In this document: piece by piece, positions 8,328 to 18,300 of the stretch | Layout of the letters: each line of letters opens with the position of its first letter | Position numbering within the stretch: position 1 is the stretch's first letter | NCBI RefSeq assembly: GCF_002454115.1 | Contig: NZ_DKIH01000009.1 | Location: forward strand, 386,002-450,001 | Source: Sphingopyxis sp. UBA6723 | GTDB taxonomy: Bacteria; Pseudomonadota; Alphaproteobacteria; Sphingomonadales; Sphingomonadaceae | Direction of reading: 5' to 3' | Length of the DNA: 64,000 nt | Translations under genes and position numbers: made by a program | The notes under the pieces: generated by a model | Database searches by the model: none | What the model was told of the DNA's origin: nothing | The model's input: only the letters and a program-made list of their open reading frames with translations

Positions 8328-9904
8328 CCGCAGCGGTCTCGAATGGCGACGTCTCGGCCGTGGCGTTCGCGCGCGATCATGAGGCCAGGTCGGCGCAGCG
8401 ACGCGCCCGCATCCTCTATCTGATGCTCGGCTTTTCCGCCGGACTGCCCTTTTACATGTTTTCGACCGTGCTGGCGGTGCGCCTGACCGATCATGGCGTT
8501 GCGCTGGCGATCATCGGCTTTTTCGCCTGGGTCCAGTTGTTGCCGACGTTCAAATTCCTGTGGGCGCCCTTGCTCGACCGCTATGCGGTACCAGGGTTTG
8601 CGCGCTTCTGGGGGAAAAGGCGCAGCTGGATCATGCTGTCGCAGCTTGGCATCGTCACCGCGATGCTCGCGATGGCGTTCACGTCGGCCGACGACAGTCT
8701 GGCGCTCACCGCCCTGTTTGCCGTGCTGCTCGCTTTTTGGACGACGACGTTGGAGGTCGCGGCTGACGCGTGGCGGGTCGAGCTTGGCCCGACGCCCGAG
8801 TTGCAGGGACCCCTCGCCGCGGCAAATCTGTGGGGTTATCGCACCGCGATGGTCGCGGCAGGCAGTGGCGCCTTACTGTTCGCGGACGTTGGCGGCAGCA
8901 TTGCGCCGACCCTGCAATCGCTGGGCATCGCACCCGGTTGGACCGCCGCCTATCTGTTGATCGCAGTCGGCGCGTTCGTGCCACTGCCGATCCTCGCGGC
9001 GCTGCCGCCCGAACGACCCGGCGCGGGTGGTCGCTCTGCTGCGTTGGCCGGCGGACTGGCGACGAGCGCGGTGATCCTGCTCGCGCTGGCGGCCCTGGTC
9101 GCGGCGGTCGGCTGGCTCTTGCTCGGTGCCGCCGCGGGCCTTGGCATCAGCGCCAAGACGAATGTAACACCCTGGGTGCTTGGCATCGCCATGCTGCCGT
9201 TTCTGGCGATGGCCGCGATGCTGCCGCGCATCCGGGGCGCCGCGCCCGATTCGTCGCTGCGCGCGTCGGCGGCGATCGGCCCCTATGTCGATTTCTTCTG
9301 GCGCTACGGCGGCTACGCCATCGCGTTGATGGCCTTTGTCTCGGTCTATCGCATGGGCGACGTGCTGGCGCTCAACCTGTCGAAGCCGATGATCCTCGGG
9401 CTCGGCTACACCAAGACCGAGATCGGCTGGGCCGACGGGGTCGTGGCACTGGCGGCTAGCATTGTCGGCGTCGGGCTGGGCGGATGGATGACAACCCGCT
9501 GGCGGTTTGGCATCACCCTGACGATCGGGGCATTGTTCGCCGCGTTCGGCAATTTCGGTTTCGTCTGGCTCGCGTACCAGCCGCACGATCAGACCCTGCT
9601 CTATATCGCGACCGCCGCTGATCAGTTCGGGAACGGCATGGCGGGCGCCATTTTTGTCGTTTACCTGTCGATGCTGGTGAACCCGCGCTATCCCGGCGCA
9701 CAATATGCGTTTCTGTCGGGCTTTGCTTTCCTTTTGCCGCGACTGCTGGCGGGGGCGGGTGGCACCGTGGTTGGGCAACTCGATAACGCGGGATATAATG
9801 GCTTCGACCTTTTCTTTCTGGCTTCCGGCGTGATCAGTCTGGCGGCAATCCTGTTCCTGCCGCTGATCACGCGGGCGCAGCCCCGCGCGGACGACCGGCC
9901 ATGA
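8324..9904 (+). CDS. ampG: AmpG-like MFS permease (muropeptide transporter family)
   Basis: A 526-residue major-facilitator protein with about 12-14 hydrophobic segments. It carries the AmpG signature near the N-terminus: SAGLPFYMFSTVLAVRLTDHG, the segment FKFLWAPLLDRY and the GKRRSW loop. AmpG imports anhydromuropeptides from the periplasm for cell-wall recycling. It uses a GTG start that overlaps the symporter stop and ends in an ATGA overlap with the serine hydrolase gene, so translation is coupled. A housekeeping ampG may also exist elsewhere. Placement in a D-Glu catabolic operon suggests wall fragments as a carbon and nitrogen source. The symbol marks family resemblance. Confidence 0.82.
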   Translation: MTAAVSNGDVSAVAFARDHEARSAQRRARILYLMLGFSAGLPFYMFSTVLAVRLTDHGVALAIIGFFAWVQLLPTFKFLWAPLLDRYAVPGFARFWGKRRSWIMLSQLGIVTAMLAMAFTSADDSLALTALFAVLLAFWTTTLEVAADAWRVELGPTPELQGPLAAANLWGYRTAMVAAGSGALLFADVGGSIAPTLQSLGIAPGWTAAYLLIAVGAFVPLPILAALPPERPGAGGRSAALAGGLATSAVILLALAALVAAVGWLLLGAAAGLGISAKTNVTPWVLGIAMLPFLAMAAMLPRIRGAAPDSSLRASAAIGPYVDFFWRYGGYAIALMAFVSVYRMGDVLALNLSKPMILGLGYTKTEIGWADGVVALAASIVGVGLGGWMTTRWRFGITLTIGALFAAFGNFGFVWLAYQPHDQTLLYIATAADQFGNGMAGAIFVVYLSMLVNPRYPGAQYAFLSGFAFLLPRLLAGAGGTVVGQLDNAGYNGFDLFFLASGVISLAAILFLPLITRAQPRADDRP

Positions 9905-10914
9905 TCGACGCCGCCTTTGCGCCGGTCGCGGCAGCGGTCGAGGGCGGGCGGATTCCCGGCGCGGCGCTCGGGATGGTCAGCACCAATGGGCAAAGCGCGG
10001 TGCGTTATGCCGGGGCGGCTGCGCTCGTTCCTGAGCGCGAAACGCTGACCCGCGATCACTGGTTCGACCTCGCCTCGCTCAGCAAGGTCATCGCGACCAC
10101 GACGATGATTCTCAAGCTTGCGGAACAGGGGCGTCTTGATCTCGACCGGCCGCTGACCGATGCGATCCCGGATCTGCGCCAATATGACGTCGCCGACGCA
10201 GCCGAGCGCCGCCTGACCTTTCGCGACTGCCTGATGCACCGCAGCTTCCTGCCGGCGGTCGAGCCGCTCTATACCTATGGCGACGATCCGGGGCGGCTGC
10301 GCGCGTTTGTGCTACAACGCGAATGGCGTCACGGGCCGCCCGTTTATTCGGACATCAATTTCATCCTGCTGGGCATCGCGATCGAGCGGCTGACCGGCGC
10401 GCCGCTTTCTGATTGGCCGCTCGGCGACGGGCTCAGTTTCGGCCCGCCCCCCGGCCCTGCGGTGGCCACCGAACATTGCCAATGGCGCGGGAGGGTCCTG
10501 AAGGGCGAGGTGCATGACGAAAACGCCTATGCGCTCGGCGGCGCGCCGGGCCATGCCGGACTGTTCGGCACCGTAGATGGGGTGCTGGGCTTTGCCCGCG
10601 CTATGCTCGACGGCTCGCTGCTGTCGCCCACGATGCTCGCCGAGGTGCGCACCGCGGACAAGAGCCATCGCAGCTGCGGCTGGGAACGCGCCTTTGCGGG
10701 GTGGCACGGCGGCGACGCCTGCTCGCCCGACACCATCGGCCATACCGGCTTCACCGGCACCGGCCTCTGGATCGATTTCGAGCGCGGCCTTGGCTGGGCG
10801 CTTTTAACTAACCGGGTCCATCCGACCCGCCATTTCGACAGCGGCATCGCCGCGCTACGCCCCGCCGTTGGCGAACAGCTTATTGCCGCATGGGATGCTC
10901 AGGAGAAAAAATGA
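9901..10914 (+). CDS. Beta-lactamase-fold serine hydrolase
   Basis: A 337-residue class C beta-lactamase/PBP-fold hydrolase. The catalytic tetrad is SLSK at residues 59-62 (DLASLSKVIATT). The second motif reads YSD where many have YxN, and the third is HTG (IGHTGFTGTGL). No signal peptide is seen, so it may act in the cytoplasm on imported muropeptides, for instance as an amidase, esterase or carboxypeptidase. It is coupled by 4-base overlaps to ampG upstream and the DD-carboxypeptidase downstream. A role in wall-peptide processing is inferred from context; resistance to beta-lactams is not implied. Confidence 0.82.
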   Translation: MIDAAFAPVAAAVEGGRIPGAALGMVSTNGQSAVRYAGAAALVPERETLTRDHWFDLASLSKVIATTTMILKLAEQGRLDLDRPLTDAIPDLRQYDVADAAERRLTFRDCLMHRSFLPAVEPLYTYGDDPGRLRAFVLQREWRHGPPVYSDINFILLGIAIERLTGAPLSDWPLGDGLSFGPPPGPAVATEHCQWRGRVLKGEVHDENAYALGGAPGHAGLFGTVDGVLGFARAMLDGSLLSPTMLAEVRTADKSHRSCGWERAFAGWHGGDACSPDTIGHTGFTGTGLWIDFERGLGWALLTNRVHPTRHFDSGIAALRPAVGEQLIAAWDAQEKK

Positions 10915-12392
10915 AAATCGCGCTCAAACCCCTAGCTCCGGTGCTGGCCCTGGCGCTGCTGATCGCCCCAGTCCACGCCCGCACGCCCGCCGTTGCGGCG
11001 CCCCCGCCGCTGCTCACCACGGTAGAACAGACGCTGGCGGCCGCCCCGGCCGGGTCGCGGTTCGGCCTACTGGTGACGACGCTCGAGGGCGAAGTGCTGT
11101 TGTCGATCGACCCCGACCAGCGCTTCATCCCGGCGTCGAACACCAAGATGTTCACGACCGCGATCGGCTATGCGCAGCTGCCTTTGCTTCAGCAGACCGC
11201 CAAAGGCACCGGCGTCCGGCTCGAAACCGGTACGGGCGGCACCACCGACGTGGTGCTCCACGGCCGCGGCGATCCTTTGCTGTCGAGCGCCGACGACTGC
11301 AAGACTGACTGCCTGCAAACGCTCGCCGACGCGGTGGCGGCAAAGACCCGCGTGGTCCGCAACATCGTCGGCGACGATAGCTGGTTGCCCGACGAGCGCT
11401 GGAGCCCGGGGATGAGCTGGAACAATATCGTCTCGCGCTATGGCACCGGCAATTCGGCGCTGACCCTCGACGATAACGAGCTGGTGGTGAAGCTGGCGCC
11501 CGGCGCGGTAGGCGCCGCGCCGACGATCCAATCCTCCGGCTATTACAGCGTCGACAATCAGGTCGTCACCGTAGCGGGCAAGGAGGACAAGATCGAGGCC
11601 GATCGCGTGCCGAATAGCCGCGTTCTGCGCCTGACCGGCACCGTCGGCGCCGAAGTCGCGCCGCTGACCTTGCGCTATGGCATCGACGATCCGGCGCATT
11701 ATGCCGCGTGGCGGCTCGGCGAATTGCTGAAGGCGCGCGGCGTTCGCGTCGATGGCGCGATCGAGGTCCGCCACCGCGCGCTGACCGCCGCGGATGACCC
11801 GGAGAACCGCAAGGGCGCCCCCGCAACCCTGCCCACCGAACCCGCGATGCTCGCCGAGCTGCTCGCGCCGCCGCTCGCCGAAAATATGGTGCGGATCAAC
11901 AAGGAGAGCCAGAATCTCCATAGCGAATTGATGCTGCGCCGCGTCGCGCGGCAGGTGGGCAGCGGTTCGATCGCCGACGGTCGGGAGGCGGTGCGACAGC
12001 TGATGACGCAGGCCGGAGTGCCCGAAACCAGCTACGACTTTTCGGACGGGTCGGGCATGTCGAGCTACAACCGGATGAGCCCGCGCGCCGCGGTCGGCCT
12101 GCTCAGCTGGATCGCGCGCCAGCCGTGGGGCATGGCTTGGCGCGATACGCTGCCGATCGCGGGACGCGATGGCACGTTGCAGAGCCGCTTCAAGGGCACG
12201 ATCCTCGAAGGCAAATTGTTCGCCAAGACCGGGTCGCTCAACGCCTCGCGCGCGCTTTCGGGGTATCTCACGACAAAGAGTGGCAAGACGCTGATCTTCT
12301 CGGTGCTGGCCAATGACATGCCCGAGGGAACCGACAGTCAGGCGACGGCGGCGGTCGATCGCGCGCTGGTGGCGATTGCTGAGGCACTATAA
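10911..12392 (+). CDS. dacB: D-alanyl-D-alanine carboxypeptidase/endopeptidase, PBP4 type (peptidase S13)
   Basis: Periplasmic low-molecular-weight penicillin-binding protein that removes terminal D-Ala and cleaves cross-links. The 493-residue protein has a signal peptide (MKIALKPLAPVLALALL, cleavage near HARTPA). It has SNTK at residues 76-79, an SYN motif (SGMSSYNRMSP) and KTG (FAKTGSLNA), the three catalytic motifs of S13. AGGAG lies five bases before the ATG at 10911, which overlaps the previous stop. It closes the operon and would supply trimmed peptides for AmpG uptake. Confidence 0.9.
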   Translation: MKIALKPLAPVLALALLIAPVHARTPAVAAPPPLLTTVEQTLAAAPAGSRFGLLVTTLEGEVLLSIDPDQRFIPASNTKMFTTAIGYAQLPLLQQTAKGTGVRLETGTGGTTDVVLHGRGDPLLSSADDCKTDCLQTLADAVAAKTRVVRNIVGDDSWLPDERWSPGMSWNNIVSRYGTGNSALTLDDNELVVKLAPGAVGAAPTIQSSGYYSVDNQVVTVAGKEDKIEADRVPNSRVLRLTGTVGAEVAPLTLRYGIDDPAHYAAWRLGELLKARGVRVDGAIEVRHRALTAADDPENRKGAPATLPTEPAMLAELLAPPLAENMVRINKESQNLHSELMLRRVARQVGSGSIADGREAVRQLMTQAGVPETSYDFSDGSGMSSYNRMSPRAAVGLLSWIARQPWGMAWRDTLPIAGRDGTLQSRFKGTILEGKLFAKTGSLNASRALSGYLTTKSGKTLIFSVLANDMPEGTDSQATAAVDRALVAIAEAL

Positions 12393-12412
12393 CCGCAAGG
12401 GCTTAGCTTGAT

Positions 12413-12496
12413 CCGTTCGTGTCGAGCGGAGTCGAGACACCTATCGGAACGGCGCTGGTTTCGAGGGGCATCTCGACTTCGCTCGATGCGAACGGG
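12413..12496. repeat. Dispersed inverted-repeat element
   Basis: CCGTTCGTGTCGAGCGGAGTC and its continuation to 12441 pair with 12465-12496 on the opposite strand. The arms differ at a few positions, some of them compensated. The gtcgagcgaagtcgaga core is typical of short intergenic repeats scattered in sphingomonad genomes. It lies between convergent genes and may act as a bidirectional terminator. Confidence 0.6.
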
Positions 12497-12538
12497 AGAG
12501 GGTGTGGGTTGAAACGATGCGCTCCGCCCGCGACGCCA

Positions 12539-14923
12539 TCAACCCTTGGCAGGCGCCAACACCAGCCGTTCCACCGCATGGCGATCGATCGCCGCCTTGC
12601 TGAACCACAACGGCTGCATGTCGCCCGCCAGCCATTTGGGGTAAAAGTCACGGTAGCGCGGCGAGCGCGGATCGGCGGACTGGCCGGGCAGGAGCAGAAA
12701 GCGGCTGTTGTCCCATGCCCCGACGTCGGCGACGAACAAATAGCTCGCGCCATGCGACACGTTGAATCCGCGCCGCGAATTGAAACCACGCGCCATCGGC
12801 GTGGTGCCATCGCCGCCAGACCGGCCGCCCTCGATCTTCGGGAAAGCTGCCGCAATCGCGGCGTTCGATGACGCCAGAGGATGCGCAATCGTTACCTTGT
12901 GCAGATTGCCCCATTGCCATTTTGCCGGATCGGCGCCGCCCAGCTCGACGGCCTTGGTCCACCCCGCCACCAACGCGCCGTCGATTAGCGCATCGCGCTC
13001 CGCCGCAGGGTCATCGCCCAGCCGTTTGTCGGGCGCGCCCAAGATGCGCAGCATTTCCGACAGGTTGACCGTCGGGATCAAATCCTTGGCCGCTGCGGGG
13101 ACCACCCGGTCGCGAAAATTTGCCGACAGTGCCACCATCACCATTTCGAACAGCAGCGCCGCCGCGCTATCCGCATCGATCCCGCAATCCCAACGCCGCA
13201 ACATGGCCGCCGCGGGCGCTGCCTCAGCCGACAGCGTCGTCGGAAGCAGCTTCAGCAGCGCCCGCGCGGGCAGCGACTGGACGTCGTGCTGCAACGCGAT
13301 GCTGTCCGCGATCCGGTGTTTCGGCTGGCTCCGCAGCACCTCCGCGCAGCGATCATAGCGATAGGGATCACTCCAGTTGAAGCTGATGACCCGCTCGCGA
13401 TAGGGATAATCCGTCGGCAGGTTCATCTGGTTCGCCGAAGCAAACCAGCCTTCGGGCGGGTTATAGACGTGCGGCATATCCTCGACCGGCAACAGGCCGG
13501 TCCAGTCATAATCGCCATCGCCCGGCGCGGGAAACAGCCCATCATGTCTGGGTCGGCGCGGGGTAAAACCGATCGTCTGCCAGCCGGTATTGCCGTCGAT
13601 GTCGGCATAGTGAAAATTGGTCGGCGACACATGCAGCTTGAACGCCTGTCGCAGCGATGCCCAGTCCTTGGAGAGGTTAATCGCGATCATCGCAAAGCGC
13701 GAATTCGCTCCCGGCAACATGCTGACGGTAGCAAAGGCGACCGCACGCTGGCGCGCCGCATCCTGCGACACGATCGGACGGCCCCCAGCATAACGCAGCG
13801 TCACGCGCTCGGGTGGTGCGCCCTTGACGGCGATCTCGTCCTCGAACGTCTCGAAAGCTTTCCACTCGCCCTTATGCCAATATCGGCCCGGGTCACCATC
13901 CCTGGTGCGCAGGATGAACAGGTCAGTCTGGTCGATATGAAAATTGGTGCGGCCAAAGGCGAAACGATCGGTGTGGCCCTGCATGATGCCAGGCAGCCCC
14001 GGGGCGCCCGCGCCAATGACATCAAGCCCCGGCGCCGTCAGATGGATCATGTGGCGCGGGTTGGCGCCGCCGATGCCCAGATGCGGATCATTGGCGAGGA
14101 TCGGCCGTCCGGTGGCGCTGCGCGATGGCGAGATGGTCCACGCATTGCTGCCCAGCGCGAAGCGGTCGCCCTCCGGCTCGGGGTCGAGCGGCACCCCTTG
14201 TATCGCGTCGAACGGGACGGGCCGGTTCGCGGGGTCCAACACGCCCAGATCCGCCTCGCTTACCGCCGCAACGTCGAGTCCTTGGGGGATCGTGAACGAC
14301 CATGCCGGACGCAGCGGTGCCAGCAGCTGTTCGGCGTCGAGCAGCCCGCGCGACTGCAACTGCGCGCGGCGTACCTCATCATCGGCGTCGCCCATACCGA
14401 TACCGCGGCGGCGCACCAGATCGAGGATATCCCAGCGCAGCGGGCTGATCCCCAATATGCCATATTCCAGCGGCAGCTGCGCCGGATCGGCCGCCAGTTC
14501 GTCGATCCGGGCGTTGACCCCGGCGACATACCCGCGCGCGCATTCCAGCACATCGGGCGGCAGCGCCGCCAGCTCGGCGTCGATGTCGCCGCGATAATGA
14601 AAAAGCCGCGCCGCTTTGTCCGCCGCCACAAAGCGGGGGCCAAAAGCCTCCGCCATGCGGCCCATGTCGCGGCGATAGTCGATGTCCATTTGGAACAGAC
14701 GGTCGCGCGCGACCAGATAGCCCTGCCCAAAGAAAGCATCGTGGCGCGACGCGGCGCGCACATGCGGCACCCCCAGCGCGTCCTCGATCACCTCAATCGG
14801 CGCGCGCGCACCGGACAATTTTGTCGTGCGCGTACCGCCCTTGACCCGGGGTTTTGCAAGAAGGCTGCCCGGCATCGCGACAAGCGCGGCAGAAGCCAGC
14901 AGGAACGCGCGGCGCTGGATCAA
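12539..14923 (-). CDS. Penicillin acylase family protein (Ntn hydrolase S45)
   Basis: A 794-residue exported N-terminal-nucleophile amidase precursor. A signal peptide with RR (MIQRRAFLLASAAL) leads. The autoprocessing site is the conserved GSNAW, so G258/S259 would be the cut and Ser259 the nucleophile that starts the beta chain. The family covers penicillin, cephalosporin and acyl-homoserine-lactone acylases, which hydrolyse N-acyl amides. Next to a D-amino-acid locus and divergent from a TonB receptor, an N-acyl amino acid or peptide substrate is plausible but unproven. It is convergent with the dacB operon. Confidence 0.88.
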   Translation of the reverse strand: MIQRRAFLLASAALVAMPGSLLAKPRVKGGTRTTKLSGARAPIEVIEDALGVPHVRAASRHDAFFGQGYLVARDRLFQMDIDYRRDMGRMAEAFGPRFVAADKAARLFHYRGDIDAELAALPPDVLECARGYVAGVNARIDELAADPAQLPLEYGILGISPLRWDILDLVRRRGIGMGDADDEVRRAQLQSRGLLDAEQLLAPLRPAWSFTIPQGLDVAAVSEADLGVLDPANRPVPFDAIQGVPLDPEPEGDRFALGSNAWTISPSRSATGRPILANDPHLGIGGANPRHMIHLTAPGLDVIGAGAPGLPGIMQGHTDRFAFGRTNFHIDQTDLFILRTRDGDPGRYWHKGEWKAFETFEDEIAVKGAPPERVTLRYAGGRPIVSQDAARQRAVAFATVSMLPGANSRFAMIAINLSKDWASLRQAFKLHVSPTNFHYADIDGNTGWQTIGFTPRRPRHDGLFPAPGDGDYDWTGLLPVEDMPHVYNPPEGWFASANQMNLPTDYPYRERVISFNWSDPYRYDRCAEVLRSQPKHRIADSIALQHDVQSLPARALLKLLPTTLSAEAAPAAAMLRRWDCGIDADSAAALLFEMVMVALSANFRDRVVPAAAKDLIPTVNLSEMLRILGAPDKRLGDDPAAERDALIDGALVAGWTKAVELGGADPAKWQWGNLHKVTIAHPLASSNAAIAAAFPKIEGGRSGGDGTTPMARGFNSRRGFNVSHGASYLFVADVGAWDNSRFLLLPGQSADPRSPRYRDFYPKWLAGDMQPLWFSKAAIDRHAVERLVLAPAKG

Positions 14924-15010
14924 CAGAAATTCCCCGATACCTTAAACAGCCAAGAACAATAGGAGTATCGCAGCCTGGCGGCACCAGCCCATAGCAAGCG
15001 GGCTGCCTCC

Positions 15011-15027
15011 TATAACTGCAAGCTATC
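15011..15027. promoter_or_regulatory. Sequence resembling the LysR palindrome at 4928
   Basis: TATAACTGCAAGCTATC matches the dgcN-promoter palindrome at 12 of 17 positions. It lies in the region between the divergent penicillin-acylase and TonB-receptor genes, 88 bases before the acylase start. Confidence 0.4.
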
Positions 15028-15213
15028 CGCACCCGCGACGGGCGCGGCGATGCCATGCCCTGCGGCTATAGGTCCATATCGTCAGGATCAACGCGAAGCG
15101 GTTGACCGCGGATGACCACCCTGTAACCTTCCCGTCACGGAACCGGCTGTCCGCGCGCCGCAGGCGCAGCGATGGTCGGAGCCGTAAAGGTCGAAAGCCA
15201 TAAATCATAAAAG

Positions 15214-15307
15214 GGCGACCCAATGAGGTCGCCAAACGGTCAGGGCGGACAGAGTGGGGGCGAGCCAGCCCGGTGCATCGGCACCGGGAACCACATCGAA
15301 CGATGTG
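15214..15307 (+). promoter_or_regulatory. Three consecutive perfect hairpins in the TonB-receptor leader
   Basis: Stem 1 is GGCGACC/GGTCGCC (15214-15233). Stem 2 is CCCGGTGC-ATCG-GCACCGGG (15269-15288). Stem 3 is CACATC-GAAC-GATGTG (about 15292-15307). They end about 35 bases before the receptor ATG and would lie in the 5' untranslated RNA if transcription begins upstream. No known riboswitch was recognised. Confidence 0.45.
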
Positions 15308-15342
15308 CGGCGCGCACTTGGACAATAAAGGGGACGTTTAAC

Positions 15343-18300
15343 ATGCGCTATCTTGAACGAAATCGCCGGTCGCTGGGCCGCAACAGCAGCTTCGGTGTGG
15401 CAATGACGGCCTTGGCGCTCGTTCACAGCGCCCCGGCGCTGGCCCAAGAGGAATCCACCGTCGCTCAGGCGACCGAAGCGGACCCCGGCGATCAGATTAT
15501 CGTCACCGGTTCACGCGTTGCCCGCGACGGATTTCAGGCGCCGACCCCGCTGACGGTACTGACCGAAACTGAGATCGAAAGCAGTTCACCGTCGAACAAC
15601 ATCGCCGATTTCGTCAACACGCTGCCGTCGCTGGCGGGTTCGACCCGTCCGTCCAACTCGCGTCTCAACATTTCCAGCGGTCAAGCCGGCATCAACGCGC
15701 TCAACCTTCGCAACCTGGGCGCGGAACGCACGCTCATCTTGGTCAACGGAAAACGTTCGGTGGGTTCGACGATCACCGGGCTGGTCGATATCAACACGAT
15801 CCCTCAGGCCCTGATTTCCAGCGTCGAGGTGGTTACCGGCGGCGCCTCGGCAGCTTATGGTTCGGACGCGGTTGCGGGCGTCGTGAACTTTGTCCTCAAC
15901 AACAAATATGAAGGGCTGAAGGTCGAAGCCGACAGCGGCATTACCCAATATGGCGACGGCTTCAACTATTCGGCCAGCGTTGCCGCCGGGATGGCCTTTG
16001 CCGGCGGGCGCGGCCATGTGCTGCTCAGCGGCGAGATCGCCCATCGCGACGGTATCTTTGACGTCAACAGGGATTGGAACGCCACCGGCTTTGTCCGCAT
16101 CACGAACCCGAACTATACCGCGTCGAACGGGCAACCGCAGTTCCTGATCCGTCGTCAGGTCGGGGCGGCGAACTCGGCGCCCGGCAGCCTCATCACCGGT
16201 TCGGCCGGCACCACTGCAAACAGTTTGCGCGGGCTTTATTTCACCAATGGCGGCGCAATCAACCAGTTCATCTATGGGCCGCTGACTTTCCCGTCGCCGA
16301 CGGGCTCCTCCCCGCCGACGCTGACCCAAGGCGGATCATGGCAGGTTAATGATTCGGGTCGCCGCATCGGCCTCGACCCGGAAGATGACCGCTATGGTGT
16401 TTTTGGCCGCGTCAGCTTTGAAGTCACCGACGGCATCGAGCTGTTCGCCGAAGCCGCGTATAACCAGCAGAAGGTAAGGTTCAATGCCGGCCCGAACCTG
16501 CAAACCGGCATCCTGCTTAACGCAACGGGCTGTACCCAGACGCCGGTGCCGATCACCTGCAATGCGTTCCTGCTCAACGCGCTGGGCGCGGACCGGCTGC
16601 AGGGGATCACTAGCGTAACCATCGCCACGACATCGGCCGATCTGCCGGGCCGCGGTATCGATAACAAGCGGAAGGTACAGCGTTACCTAGTCGGTGCGCA
16701 GGGCGAATTCGAGGCGTTCGGCAATGCCGCGCGCTGGGATATATTTGGTCAGTATAGCCGCGCTGAATTGCGCGAGCAGCTGCGCGATATTCAGAATATC
16801 GCGCGTATCAACGCCGCGCGCGACGCCGCCTTTGCCCCCGCGGGCAGCGGCTTTCCGGCCGGATCGATCCAGTGCTTGATCAACGTCGATGCCAACCCGA
16901 ATAACAATGACGCCGCGTGTGTTCCGCTCAACCGTCTCGGCCTTGGCGTCGCCGACCCGGCGGCGATCGATTATGTGCTGGGCGATCCGTATCGCGACCA
17001 GGTGATCGAACAGACCGTGGTCGGTGCCAACTTCTCGGCCACCCCGTTCGCAACCTGGGCAGGCGATGTCAGCATCGCGATCGGCGCCGAATATCGCAAA
17101 GAAGAGGTCAAGGGATTCGTCCCCGACGAGTTCCAGCCGGTCCCGATCCGCGATGCGAACGGCAACGTTACCGGCGCGACTAATCGCTGGTCGGTCGGCA
17201 ACTACCTGCCCAGCTTCGGGTCGTATGACGTCAAGGAGGCCTATCTCGAAACCGTTGTTCCGCTTGGCTTCGGTCTGGAGTTCAATGGCGCGGTGCGTGC
17301 GACCGACTATTCGACCGCGGGTTATGTCACGACCTGGAAAGTCGGCGCGACCTGGCAGCCGATCGACGATATCCGCCTGCGCGTCACACGCTCGCGCGAC
17401 ATCCGCGCGCCCAACCTCAACGATCTGTTCCAAGCCGGCACCGCCAACAGCGATTCGGTGAGCAACCCCGGCTTTGTTAACGGCACCAGTCCGTCCTTCG
17501 TACCGCCGGGTCTACCAGCGCAGTCGGGCTACGCCTATTCGGGGTTTGCCACCGGAAACACGGATCTCGGCCCGGAAAAGTCCAACCAATGGAACATCGG
17601 CGGTGTGTTCACGCCGACCTTCCTTCCCGGCTTCAACCTTGCGGTCGATTATTTCAACATCAAGGTGAATAGCGGGATCAGCGCTTTTAGTGCGCAGCAG
17701 ATCGTCAATTTGTGCTTCCTGGGCGAGCAGGCGTTCTGCGACGCCATCACCACCGACCCGGCGCGTACACAGGAACCGGCGCGGCCGTACCTGATCATCG
17801 AGACACGGCCGTTCAACGCCGCGAGCCAGAAAGTTCGGGGTATCGACATCGATGCGTCCTATCGCCTGCCGGTTGGCAATGCTGGCGCATTCACGCTTCG
17901 CGGGCTCGCCACCCGCTATCTGGAGAACCGGTTCGACAGCGGTGTACCGGGTACGGTCGTAGTGGACTCGACCGGGGTCAACGGCGGTCAGTCGAGTACG
18001 CCGAAATGGATCTACCGCGTCAGCGCGTCTTATGATGCCGATGATTTCGGCTTAACGGTGACCGGTCGCGGCGTGAGCGCGGGCAAATATGTCGCCAACG
18101 GCATCGAATGCACAACGGGCTGCCCCACGTCCAACGTCAACGCGCCGACCTATGAAAGCAACAGCATCAAGGGTGCGTTTTACGTCGATCTCAACGTGAC
18201 GCAAAAATTCTCCGCTGGCGGCGATGCGCGCGGCGAGTTCTTCATCAACGTGACGAACCTGCTCAACGCTGACCCGATCCTGCTGCCCGAAACCGGTCTG

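Noticed and set aside
9901..10914. True class C beta-lactamase (AmpC resistance gene)
   Set aside because: No signal peptide, YSD instead of YxN, and an operon context of wall-peptide catabolism.
13286..14962. 558-codon + strand frame over the penicillin-acylase gene
   Set aside because: Antisense to a gene with clear S45 motifs; composition is Arg-rich and atypical.
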